Of a stretch of DNA of 64,000 nucleotides, positions 37,953 through 47,796 are shown in pieces (the stretch's first letter is position 1; every line of letters begins with the position of its first letter). Both the position numbers and the translations under genes were made by a program. The notes under the pieces were generated by a model. It did no database searches. It saw only the letters and a program-made list of their open reading frames with translations, and had not been told where the DNA came from. The stretch spans positions 4,223,383 to 4,287,382 of the forward strand of contig JAGGNK010008892.1 of the NCBI GenBank assembly GCA_017590115.1, written 5' to 3'. Source of the DNA: Montifringilla adamsi (taxonomy: Eukaryota > Chordata > Aves > Passeriformes > Passeridae).

Positions 37953-40900
37953 GTAAGGAAGTTGCTTCAGACCTTTTCACTGTGGGTGCCTGAAGCACTG
38001 CAAATTTTCATGTTGACAGTAGCCAGCATGAGTTGACTCAGTAGTTTGAGGTTTTTGGTGTGTGAAGAATAGAAATCCAAATGTGATACATATCTCTGTT
38101 GAGAAGGATTTTGAAGAAATGGGTCTGGAGTGGAAGGGGAGAAAGAGAGAGAGATATTAGGCAAATCATAGCTTGGAACATGCTTGGGAATAATTTTCAA
38201 TGCTGGGATGATGTGCAGAAAGGGAAAGAAATGGCTGGTCTGACAGGGAGATCCATGTTCACAATCTTCCTCCCATTTCTAAGTGGCAGGGTTATAATGT
38301 TATACTGACTTTCATTAAAGACTATTTCAGGTTTTTTCTTCCTGGTATATCTTTAGGTCACTGGTGACTAGGATAATATTTCATGCCTCCTCTCATTAAG
38401 GAGGTGTAATCATCTCTCTCACCTATCTTTTCCTAAGATAAATCCTGAAAGGTGTCAGAGCCATGCTTGCCCATCCAAAAGGGAAAGTTTCTTTTGTCAT
38501 TTCTATGTAAAAATAGTGCAAGTAAGAGATAGGCAAGGAGCCTCAATATAATGTAGGGAAAGTCCGTGCACAGGACTTTACCTGGTTTTCCCATAGGAAA
38601 TAACTCAGAGTGGACTTAGAAAAAGTTGGGCCTTGATTATTTTTTTTGTCCTATTCTTGCCCTAAAGTACTCTTCCACCACCACATATGGCTGCTCATCC
38701 AAAGGAAAAAACATTTGTCTTCACACAGCAAAGGTAACTTTCTTTCTTTAGTCAAGGATTAAACAGCCTGAAGCCTTAGCAGCATCAAATAAATATCACT
38801 ATTTTCAGACAAAAAGATAAAAATGGTAAGAAACACAGGCCTAAAGTGCAGATCTCTGTTTGCAGCTAAAGATACCTCCATTCAAACAATGGATCCCTTG
38901 TGTCAGGTAACTCCATACAAGGAGAGTGTCTTTGGCCCATTTTCCAGGTGATATGCTCGGGAAAACCTTTCATCTGAGCACTAAGGAAGGAACTTCTGGT
39001 GTACATTAGACAATTAATGAAAAGAAAGTAACTGCAGGAGTAACTGCAAAGTCTTGCCAGCTAATTCTGCTCCCCTTGCAGTAAGAGACTCTATTTTCAC
39101 TTCCCTACTACCCACCACATCCTCATCCAATTGCTGAACTGGCAGGTGACTGGATTTACAGCTTTTCAGGCATACTCATCTCCAAAACTTATATCAGAAG
39201 TAAATGCGGATAACAGGGCTGAGTGCCCCAGATGATGATTATCAGAAGTCTTACTGCCCTAGTACTGTGCAGGAGGAATCTCAAGGAGTTTTAAAAATTC
39301 TTCCTGAATTAGCTGGATGCTGCTGTTTTGAGCACAAAGACACCTGCACCCTCACTGCCAGGAAAAATCTCTGCTTTGGATTTGTACTGTTTTACTAGTT
39401 TAGAGGAACATAAGTGTTTTCTTCCTTTTCAAAAACTCATTTAAGAGGGAGAGAACAACTTCATGTGTTAATGGTTGGAAAATTTTCAGACTGCTTGGGC
39501 AAGACTCAAAATTAAGGCAACAAAAAAACCCTATGCACGTTCTTTGATGGTAGTGTGGATGCTATGGTGGTGCTGGGGTAACAGTGCAAGCAGATAACTT
39601 CTCTTAGCTGCCCTGCAGGATCCACACCAACCCAGTTAGATGAAAGCTGGATGGGGAGCTGCTTGCTTTGGAGTGCACCTGGCTGTTTCTGTCTAGCTCC
39701 CACTTGCATGGCATTGCAGACTGTGCTCACAGTCTGGAGATGTAGTAGTGCCGTGTCAGGGCAGCCCTCTCAGTGGCTTGGACTCTCATCCTTTGAAATA
39801 GCAATCTTGCAGCCAAGGTAGGGGCTACACTGGTTTTCAATTTAAAACATCTATCCCTTCATTTGGAGTAGTGTTTCAGCTGAAGGGCAAGCCCTAGGAC
39901 AAATAGTTATTTTGGTATCACTGGAAAAAAAAAAAAACAACAAAACTCTGCAGACATCAATAGCTCAAGAGTGATTTTAGTCTCTTTGATGAATGTTGCT
40001 GAGGACCAGCCATGTATATTTCCCTTTCCAGCACACTTGCTCTTTAGTATGTAAGAAATTCCCATGTTCCAGGTATAGCAACTCTCTTGACCTCGCTTGC
40101 CTGTGGTGAGACTTGGGTGTCTCTCTTGCTGTCACTCTCCATCAGGTCAGAGAGCCAAGTTCCCCTGCATGTACTTCAGAGCTCCCTTTACCCCACCCAG
40201 CTCCTGTAAGGGATATAGCCACCACTGTATGGTGATCGTAGCAGTTGCTCCAGGGCTGTTTGCTCCCACTTTTCTGTTGCGGTTGACGACACATGACAAA
40301 CCTAATCGCACAAAACCAAACCCAGATTTTATCAGGAGAAGTTCTGCTTGAAAACAGACTCTCTCTGGCTATGTTACTTATGATTGGTATGTCCCTGCTC
40401 ATTACAACTCTTTATTTATTATTTATAGACTCTTGTTCTTTCCCCGCCTTCATTTTTTAAGAACTGAGTTTAACTGCTGAAATAATTTTCCTACATCTGT
40501 CTGAGCAAACACAAAATTGGTCCAGTTAAGAAGCAAAGTGCATTATGTTTCTCTGCCATTCTATATAGTCTGCCTTGCTGGGCCATATCTCTGTAATGCA
40601 ACCATTCCTGGTGATCAAAGCTCTAGTTGTCCAGACAACGTGTCCACTGCATGGTGCTATTACTCATGACCGTGATTTCCTGCGAGAAGGCCAGTACAGC
40701 CCAAGATATGTAATAGCACAAACATGAAAGCTCTTGCCCACATTAGACACCACAGCAGTGGATGTTCACAAGGCTGTAAATAGGCATTTATAAATGAAAG
40801 ATCCTCTTATGGATCACACCCTGAGATATGCTGAGCATTAGTGTGTTAAAAGAGAGAAGCAATGCTCAGAAGCCCTCTGGCTCAGGCTCTCCTACCTCAA

Positions 40901-41299
40901 CTTAATTTCTTTGTGGAGATTTTCATTACCATTTATAAGATTCCACAAGCATAACTATTTTTTCTGTCCTTGAACCTCTCTTTGTCCCTCCCTTGCCTGT
41001 GGCCTGTGAATGAAGCAGGGCAGCAAAGGTTCCCAGATCTGCCACTTCACTGTCCGTTTCATCTTGTGCCTGAACGTTACAAACACTCCATTCAGCCTCA
41101 GCGTTCAGGCAGCAAGATGAGGTTGGGCTCTGAGCAACTGGCAGGCCTGTGGACCTTTGAAAGACGTTCCCATTCTCCCTGCCAAGCCCCCAAAAAAGTA
41201 TTCCCAACCTCCAGACCTAGCTGAAATCTGGGCTGGGCGTTCGTGCGGTTAGCTGTTTGCAAGTGGCCATTTTATGATAGGACACAACTGGGCAGTATG

Positions 41300-41423
41300 T
41301 TAACCCTTTCCTCACCTGAACAGACAGTGTCAAATGTGTCTGTGCACATATTCAAAAGCGTTTTGGGCTGGCTTTGGGGGAATTAGAAGAGGGTCTGTCT
41401 TTGGGAGAGCTGGAAAGGGTTAA
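41300..41423. repeat. 12-bp perfect inverted repeat, 100-nt loop
   Basis: TTAACCCTTTCC (41300-41311) and GGAAAGGGTTAA (41412-41423) are exact reverse complements. Placed about 600 nt upstream of the SS3 microexon, they could form an RNA stem in the pre-mRNA. One such pair at this spacing is possible by chance in a window of this size. Confidence 0.6.
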
Positions 41424-41780
41424 ATATTGCACCAACAAAATCTCATCAGGCTGATTTTACAGGTATTCTCTGTTGACAGATGGTGTATTTTATGCAATAA
41501 CAATACAAATTAATTTAAAAGAAACCAAGTGTAAAGGTTCACTTTGAGCTTCAAGCTTCTTGGAGAAATTGCTAAAGGTCTCTAAAAAGCAAAATGACAC
41601 TTGAGTATGACTTGTGTCTTGAGGGAGATTTTTATGCCTTAATTATAATTTTTTAAATTGTAATTCATATCAGTTCATTGTCTGGAGTGGAAGATTCTCT
41701 TAGATTTGTAGATTTCTATAAAAAGAAAAGAACTTTCTGTATCAACATGTGGCTATGTATGTATATTGGTATATTTCTCT

Positions 41781-41820
41781 ATACATATATGTATATATAT
41801 ATGTGTGTATATATATATAT
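41781..41820. repeat. TA/TG dinucleotide repeat upstream of the microexon
   Basis: Alternating TA runs flank a TGTGTG core, ending 200 nt before the microexon. A similar repeat lies downstream at 42611-42665. Confidence 0.9.
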
Positions 41821-42020
41821 TTATGTAACAGATATTTACATAGAATATACTGTACATATACACCCACTCCTGAACTTGTATAGGCTGTGTATTAGTATAA
41901 AATGGCCACATCTCTTTGCGTGTGTCTGTCCCCGGAAGGGTGGACTGATTGTTTTTGGATGTCTGCAGCTGTTACCTTGAAGGATGCAATTTCATCTTTC
42001 ATTTATTTTTCCCCATCTAG

Positions 42021-42047
42021 ACTGTATCAGGATAAACTGTAACGCCA
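42021..42047 (+). CDS. NRXN3: NRXN3 alternative splice site 3 (SS3) microexon, 27 nt
   Basis: This exon is too short to show as an open frame and was found from family knowledge. It follows TTTTTCCCCATCTAG and is followed by GTAAGT, a strong donor. With the G left over from exon B it reads D-C-I-R-I-N-C-N-A plus one base (A). This matches the SS3 insert known in neurexins (DCIRINCN...). Because 27 is a multiple of three, skipping keeps the frame; it would leave a single glycine codon at the junction if the next exon starts GT as in other vertebrates. The insert adds two cysteines and an asparagine-rich turn to a surface loop of LNS4. Small size and strong flanking sites are typical of neuron-regulated microexons. 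The next exon is not in the window, so inclusion levels and the downstream junction cannot be judged. Confidence 0.93.
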
Positions 42048-42610
42048 GTAAGTTTTCCCTCAAGTTTCATTTTGTTCTCTTTCTATATATATTAAAATAA
42101 CTTTATTTTCTTTGCTGTTTTATAAGCTGTTTTTCTTTTCTTTTTTTCTTTTTTTTTTTTCATTTTCTTTAAAAAAATCTTCTGAAATTGAATGGTTTGG
42201 GTGGGATATGAAGCTGGAGAGCGAGGAGGGAAGACTTTAAGGTGATTGTATGTGGAAAATTTTGTATTAGGTTTCTGCAAGGAGGAGATGAACTGTTATT
42301 TCATAGCTTTGCAGAAGAGCACCTCAGAAACCTGATGAGCTGATATTATATTTCACTGGCAACCTATTGTCTTTATGGAAACTTTTAAGGAACCATATAA
42401 GAATCACAACAGGTACTGTATGCACTTCTCCACTACAAAAAGACAGGCATATTTAAAAACAAAGAAAAGAACCTTCAGACTCTTGCTTTATTACACAATG
42501 GTGACAACTTAAAATGATATTTATTCAAAGCTATTTCTATTTGGGTATAGAATAAAGAAAAAGTAGATTTTAAGTATATTAAGTGTATTTAAAGTATGTT
42601 ATATATACTT

Positions 42611-42665
42611 CATATATATATATGTGTGTGTGTATATACATATATGTGTGTGTGTATATACATAT
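42611..42665. repeat. TA/TG compound microsatellite downstream of the microexon
   Basis: Two copies of a unit of the form ATATATGTGTGTGTATATACAT lie in tandem, giving two (TG)4-5 cores in TA runs. It lies about 560 nt after the microexon. Confidence 0.9.
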
Positions 42666-43154
42666 GGCATTTGCCATTCTTACATTTCTGTAAGAAATTC
42701 CATCTCAACCTCTGGGTCACCTAAAATTCCTTTCAGTATGTACCAGTAGGGAGGAAGGAATATAAAATTTCTGTGAAAAATAATAGTGAAAGATCATATC
42801 CATTTCTAGACTGACTGAGCAAGCCAAATCTTTTCTGTTCTACTTCAAAGAGCTGATCAAACTTGATGTCGGCCTCAGAGTAAAAAGCACTCCCCAAACA
42901 CTGGAGTGTTTAGCTCTCAAGTGTGCTTTGAGTTTTATCTTAACTTGTTTCCAGATTCCTGAATGGGCAGGTCCGCTGTGTTAGATTTTATGTAGAAGTA
43001 TTTATGAAGGGTAAATGCCAGCTGATTGAGACCCTACTTTGCATGTAAGTGTGAGCAATTAGTATTTTTGACTTGGAAAGTGGCTCCTGAGAACCACTGG
43101 AACTGGGGAGCTCCCCTAGGTGAGGAGGAGCCCTGATAAGCCATAGAAGCTTGT

Positions 43155-43309
43155 TCATGATAATTTACTTTATTTCAACTATTAAATTGTTATCTCAACC
43201 CATGTGTTTTACCTTTTTCTGATTTTCCTCCTCATCCCACTGATGGGAGGAGGGGTGTAAACAAGCAGCTGCATGGTGCTTAGTTATTGTATGGGATTAA
43301 ACTGCTACA
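43155..43309 (+). mobile_element. Truncated solo LTR fragment (3' portion), sense orientation
   Basis: This matches the 3' part of the same LTR type as 8497-9059, but on the + strand: ATTAAATTGTTATCTCAACC (with an ATTAAA polyadenylation hexamer at 43181-43186), TCATCCCACTGATGGGAGGA, GCATGGTGCTTAGTTATTGT, and a terminus GGGATTAAACTGCTACA. The 5' two thirds of the LTR is missing or too diverged to see. It is the only recognisable LTR piece here in the same direction as NRXN3. Confidence 0.75.
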
Positions 43310-46300
43310 AGTGGGATTAGTCAGTGCATGACTCAAATCTTGAAAGGTCTTATTGAATTCCTTTTGCTCTTCGAAGTTTTCACACTAAATTTCAAGATAG
43401 AATGTGCAATAGGAAAAAGTGTCTTGAATGTGGTAGCTGAGATTGCTAGATTTTACATAGCAGTGGTGAGGACTTTTACATAAAAATAGGATCTTTTGCT
43501 TCATAAGAGTTCATATGCTCTTGCTGCTAAGCCATCTGTAACTCCATCAAAACACTTGCCCCGTAGTTCTTCTTGATGTTTGCCATCTGAGGATCTATTT
43601 CCTCTGGTACTGGACAACAATCTGATTTATCAACATCAACTTTTGATGACAGCTGCCTGTTAAAGGCTTAGCTATGGAAGACTGTCTTCAGGTGGGAAGT
43701 CAGCTTTAGTAGCAAGTAGCAATCATCTGGTTTTTATGCAAATAAAAAGCTAGCACTAACTGGAAGAAATATTCAAAAAAAAACCAGAAAAAAAAAGAGA
43801 GGAAAAAGAGAATCATATAATGAAAGCAGTGGAAAGACAGTTAGAATTTCGTGTTTTTGTTAGTTTCCCCATAAGCATCAAAACATCTTGAATCATTTTG
43901 CTGCCATGCATTTTTAATAGTTGAGCCTGTTGCATTTTTAAATACAGTCTTCCCCTGAAGGTTTAGATTTATTTCTTTATTTAAAACACATTGGATCTTC
44001 CTAATTTATTTTTTATGATGCTTTGCTGAAAACGAACATCTCTACTCTTAGTCCCTCCAATACCTTGGTTTTTTTGCTGCCTGTTGCAATAACTCAGGTC
44101 ATCAGTCCTGTTTCCTAGAAGGGAGCCAGCTGGGGATTGGTGAAAACTGTACCCTTGAATGAATAAAATATGGTTAGGCAGAAGCAGACCAAATATCACT
44201 GTAAGCATTCCTGCAGGCACACTGACATCTACTTGTGCAGTGGGAGTTATCCACATACAGATATGTCTGCCAGGGTCTGTTGAAATGAGCAGAAGTGTTT
44301 TAAAGTAACTTGACAAATGGGCTTCCCAGCAGTTAAAGAGTTTCAGGTCAAGCAGTCGCCACTGGTAACTGAATAAAAGGGACCCAATGCATGGTTTTAA
44401 AGGTAAACAGAGCTGTACTTTTTTTGTGTTTTGTGGAACATGTAGCTTAAGAGCCCACTGTTTCAAGCATTGAAGCTCATGCTATTTGAGAGAAGTCTTG
44501 CATATTGTCCCAGGTAAGCATTTATACTTGCTCTTAATTCTCATTGAAAAGATTGAGGGCTTTTCTCTTATGTATCTTTTGGCTACTGTACATCTGATGT
44601 AAAATATTGTTTTCCATAGTTTCATCTTACCTTCTCTCTCTGTTTCATAATTGTTGTATTTCAGTTTTTTACTGTCTCTGTACTTATTTTAATACTCATC
44701 TCATGCTTTCCTTTCACTCTTGAAAATACCTAAACTGAGCTTTTCTGTTTCTGCACATTTAGAAGACCCAACAATGCTTTTGCTCACACATATGGAGCTG
44801 CATAGTAACTCTCTTTTCCCCTGAGTGCAAAATCAGCACAACCAAAAGCAGGACCATGATCTCTAAATAAACTGTGTGAATAAACTGCATTGAACAATTC
44901 CTCAACATGCAGACCTAATGGATAGCACAATTTTGTTGGTTGGATTCATGAGAAGAATAGGTATATAAATATAAGTCTATTGGATTTTTGCCTTTATGTA
45001 TTTTATTTTTTAAATAGAATTTCCTAAGAAAATGGTCCCTCTCCTGTAAACTGTTTATTGAAATGCATTGTTCACTTTGAAGAAAGTTAAAGTTGTGATA
45101 GTTTTATAGTTTGTCACGTCTGGTGCTCTGATTTTTCTTCATTTTTTCAAAGGTATCTAGTCCTGAATTTCATTATTCCATATCCAGTGACCCCACTTCA
45201 TATCACATTAGATGTGGAGACTTTTTAGCATTCTACTCAGTATTAAGTGTGGAGGGCAGAGCTATGTGTGCTACAGATTTGTTAGATCTTGGAGGTGTTC
45301 TCACTCAGTATTCTTTTTTGGATAGTACTCTTCATCTAGTTCTCTCTCCTCACAAGCCTTTTATGTGGTGTGTCATTATTCAGTCACATACTTTGACGCT
45401 AATTCTGTGAGAAATCTGCCAAAAGTAGCTCCTTGGGACAGTGAACACTTCTGTCTTATTGCTTGCTATTTCATAATAAGGCCTTTTCTTCTCACTATAG
45501 CGTGCCAGACAAGCCATCATCTATTTTCATGTCACTTTTGATGCCTCAAAACTTCCATATCTTCTTCTCTTACCTGCTTCTAAAAGCATAAGGGAAGGGA
45601 AGGGGGTAAAAAAATGAGTCTAATCACTACTACACAGTTGGTTCTGTGTCTCTGTGAGGTCTGACATTTAACATGTTGTTTGAAATCCAATAATTTTTAA
45701 CAATAATGACAGCTAGAATATGTTTGGTTCTCCTGTTTCAGTTGCTGTGCTTACTGTATTTAGTGCCTTATTCAATGCAGTGTTAATTATTAATTTTATT
45801 AAGTGCCACTGTAACAACATAAAATATGAATCTATGATGTGTAACTTTCTGGGAGAGGTTTAAAGTTCTCTTTTTTCTGTATCATAATAAGTAAATAGGA
45901 AGCTGTGCTAACTGTAATCAAAATATTGTAAAAGCAAGTGCACTTATCCGATTCCTAGTTACATTGCTGTCATTTTAATAAAATCTTAATAGTACTCTAA
46001 CAAGAAAACATTATTTTGAAAGTGAAGCGGTATGATTAAACATACACATCATATTTGTGACTGTAGTATCTCCTAGCTCCATTTAAACATAATCAGGAAG
46101 AAATGAATACTTATGCAGCCTGAAAAGTGTCAAGTTGCTAGTATGTCATATTGTAGTGGTGAAAGCAAAGCTGGTGTCTGTCTGTAGCATCTGTACAGCC
46201 CAGCTGAGAATGATTTCACCTTTGAGCAGTCTCACACTTGGGGTTGCTGGTCTGACTTTGTGCTGCTGCTGCACCACAGTGCAGGAGAAAAGAAGGGAGC

Positions 46301-46399
46301 AAGCCTGTCTTTGGAAGACTTCTTCTGTCAGGGAATCAAAAACAGTCCTCCCAGATATTTGTCAGATGGCAAGATAAGAGATCTGTTAGAGGAGAACCT

Positions 46400-46950
46400 G
46401 CCCTGCTAGATCCAACAGCCCAAGAGAGGTGAGGCTACTGCCATGTTTGCTCCCAGGTTCTATTTGGAGCCAGCTGAAGGTGTGTTCTTGGCAGGCCCAG
46501 TGCCAGAGTGCACACGCTTGCTCACAGACCCGCATGCTTTCCAGTCTCTGGCACCATGAACATCTGGGCCTGTTGACCCCATGGTCTGACTCCAGTTGCA
46601 GCAGTCATAGCCCCATACACACTCCTGCACAGGGAATAAGGGGCTCTCGCCCAGGAAAGACAAAGACAGGACAGGCTGCACTGATCAGATAGAAATACTG
46701 ACCAGCAACTATTTACACACCCAGCTCTTTTTATACCCTTACCCCTATATTTATTTTCCCACTCTTGCTCTTCCCAAAATCACCTTAACTCCTCTCTTTT
46801 TGTGCCTTTGGTTTCTCCCCTAAACATCCCATAGTAAGTCTGTCTGACCCCAAACTGCTTTTCCCCAGGCATCATATATATCCCACCCTATGCAGCAATC
46901 CCCTTAATCCAAAAGGTGATGTCAAGAGGTGGTCCAGCTATCGTATAGTG
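46400..46950 (-). mobile_element. Probable LTR of an endogenous retrovirus, antisense, boundaries uncertain
   Basis: On the - strand there is a TATA-box-like GGGTATAAAAAGAGCTGG (TTTTATA at 46729-46735 on +), followed by GTGTGTAAATAGTTGCTGGT and a GC-richer R/U5-like region. This layout is that of a retroviral LTR and resembles songbird LTRs I have seen, but I cannot place exact TG...CA ends or a target duplication. It lies 400 bp from the better supported LTR at 47332-47796. An unrelated GC-rich repeat remains possible. Confidence 0.42.
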
Positions 46951-47331
46951 ATGAGTGTTATGCTTGGACACTGGAACCAGTGGCTCTGCTGGAACAGCCC
47001 TGGGAGAGACCTGGAAAGGTTTTCATGGCTCAGGAGTCTGTGATTTGTGCTCCCACCTCATACTGTGCTCCATGCTCCTCTGGGCTTGTGCTTATGGGTC
47101 TCTGGTGGGCTGATACATAATTGATATAACCCAGGAAGATCTTATTTGTGCTCCCTCTCCTGTTGTTGTCTCTCTGAGCTCCTTTATGGATGTGGAGATG
47201 AGCTTTATTTCATAATGCAACAAATTCCTCTTCCATGTGGCAGGTACTACAAAGTGACCTCTTTTGTCTCAGATGTTCTTGATTCAAGCCAATTCCAAGT
47301 CTCCAGTGGCAAAAATACCCTCTTGACTTAA

Positions 47332-47796
47332 TGTGGTAGTTTAGGGATGGCATTCTTCAATTTAGTACTCCCACTGAAAAGAAAACCATGAGCTGCACCC
47401 CCCACCCCTCCCCTTCAGTGGGAGACAAAGGCAGAGAGATGAGTTAAGAACCATTTATTGGAATCATCCATGAGATAAGAAAATGAACAGCAACAATACC
47501 AATAATGACAAATGTACAAAGAAAGGGTGATTTACGTGCAAAATGCCCGCCAAGCCTGGGATAATGAAAACAATGGCAGGAAGACCCTCCACCCATCACG
47601 CTTTCTCCATGACCAGAAAGGAATTCTTTTTCTTCCCAAAAGGGAGAGAAACAAGGTCCCTTTCCCTGCCCTGGCAATGACATCAAATGGTATTGAATAA
47701 TATTAGGACCCTGGCCATGCTCACACAGCTCCAGGCTCCCCACCCTCATGGCTGCTGCAAAAAATTAATGCTGTCCTTAACCCCGACCAGGACACA
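47332..47796 (-). mobile_element. Solo LTR of a songbird endogenous retrovirus, antisense
   Basis: On the - strand this begins TGTGTCCTGGTCGGGGTTAA and ends AAACTACCACA, giving TG...CA termini and a length of about 465 bp. Near the 3' end is CCAATAAATGGTTC (TTTATT at 47454-47459 on +), a polyadenylation signal in the expected place, followed by a CCCACTGAAGGGGAGGGG segment. No primer-binding-site-like sequence follows on the inner side and no gag/pol reading frame is adjacent, so it is solo. There is no clean target duplication. Confidence 0.77.

Larger units (their letters stand above)
34471..42020 (+). other. NRXN3: NRXN3 intron between LNS4 exon and SS3 microexon (7.55 kb)
   Basis: This intron runs from a weak GTATCG donor to a strong acceptor with a pyrimidine-rich tract (TTTTTCCCCATCTAG). 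It contains a candidate polyadenylation signal at 34947-34980, a pyrimidine tract plus cryptic-exon-like segment at 37561-37952, a 12-bp inverted repeat at 41300/41412 and a TA/TG repeat at 41781-41820. Between these, about 35010-37560 and 37960-41290, I see no gene, RNA or recognisable repeat. Confidence 0.88.

Noticed and set aside
43040..43045. TGCATG, an Rbfox-type motif downstream of the microexon
   Set aside because: A single copy about 1 kb away is expected by chance; no cluster of such sites near the exon.
43981..44466. Open frame of 161 codons on the - strand, the longest in the window
   Set aside because: No domain, no repeat-free low-bias composition or splice context points to a gene. 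One frame of this length is close to chance expectation for six frames over 64 kb.
44436..44484. Sequence resembling the start of mitochondrial tRNA-Phe (ACATGTAGCTTAA ... AAGCATTGAAGC)
   Set aside because: Similarity is limited to short words with wrong spacing, and no flanking 12S rRNA or control-region-like sequence was seen, so a mitochondrial insertion is not supported.
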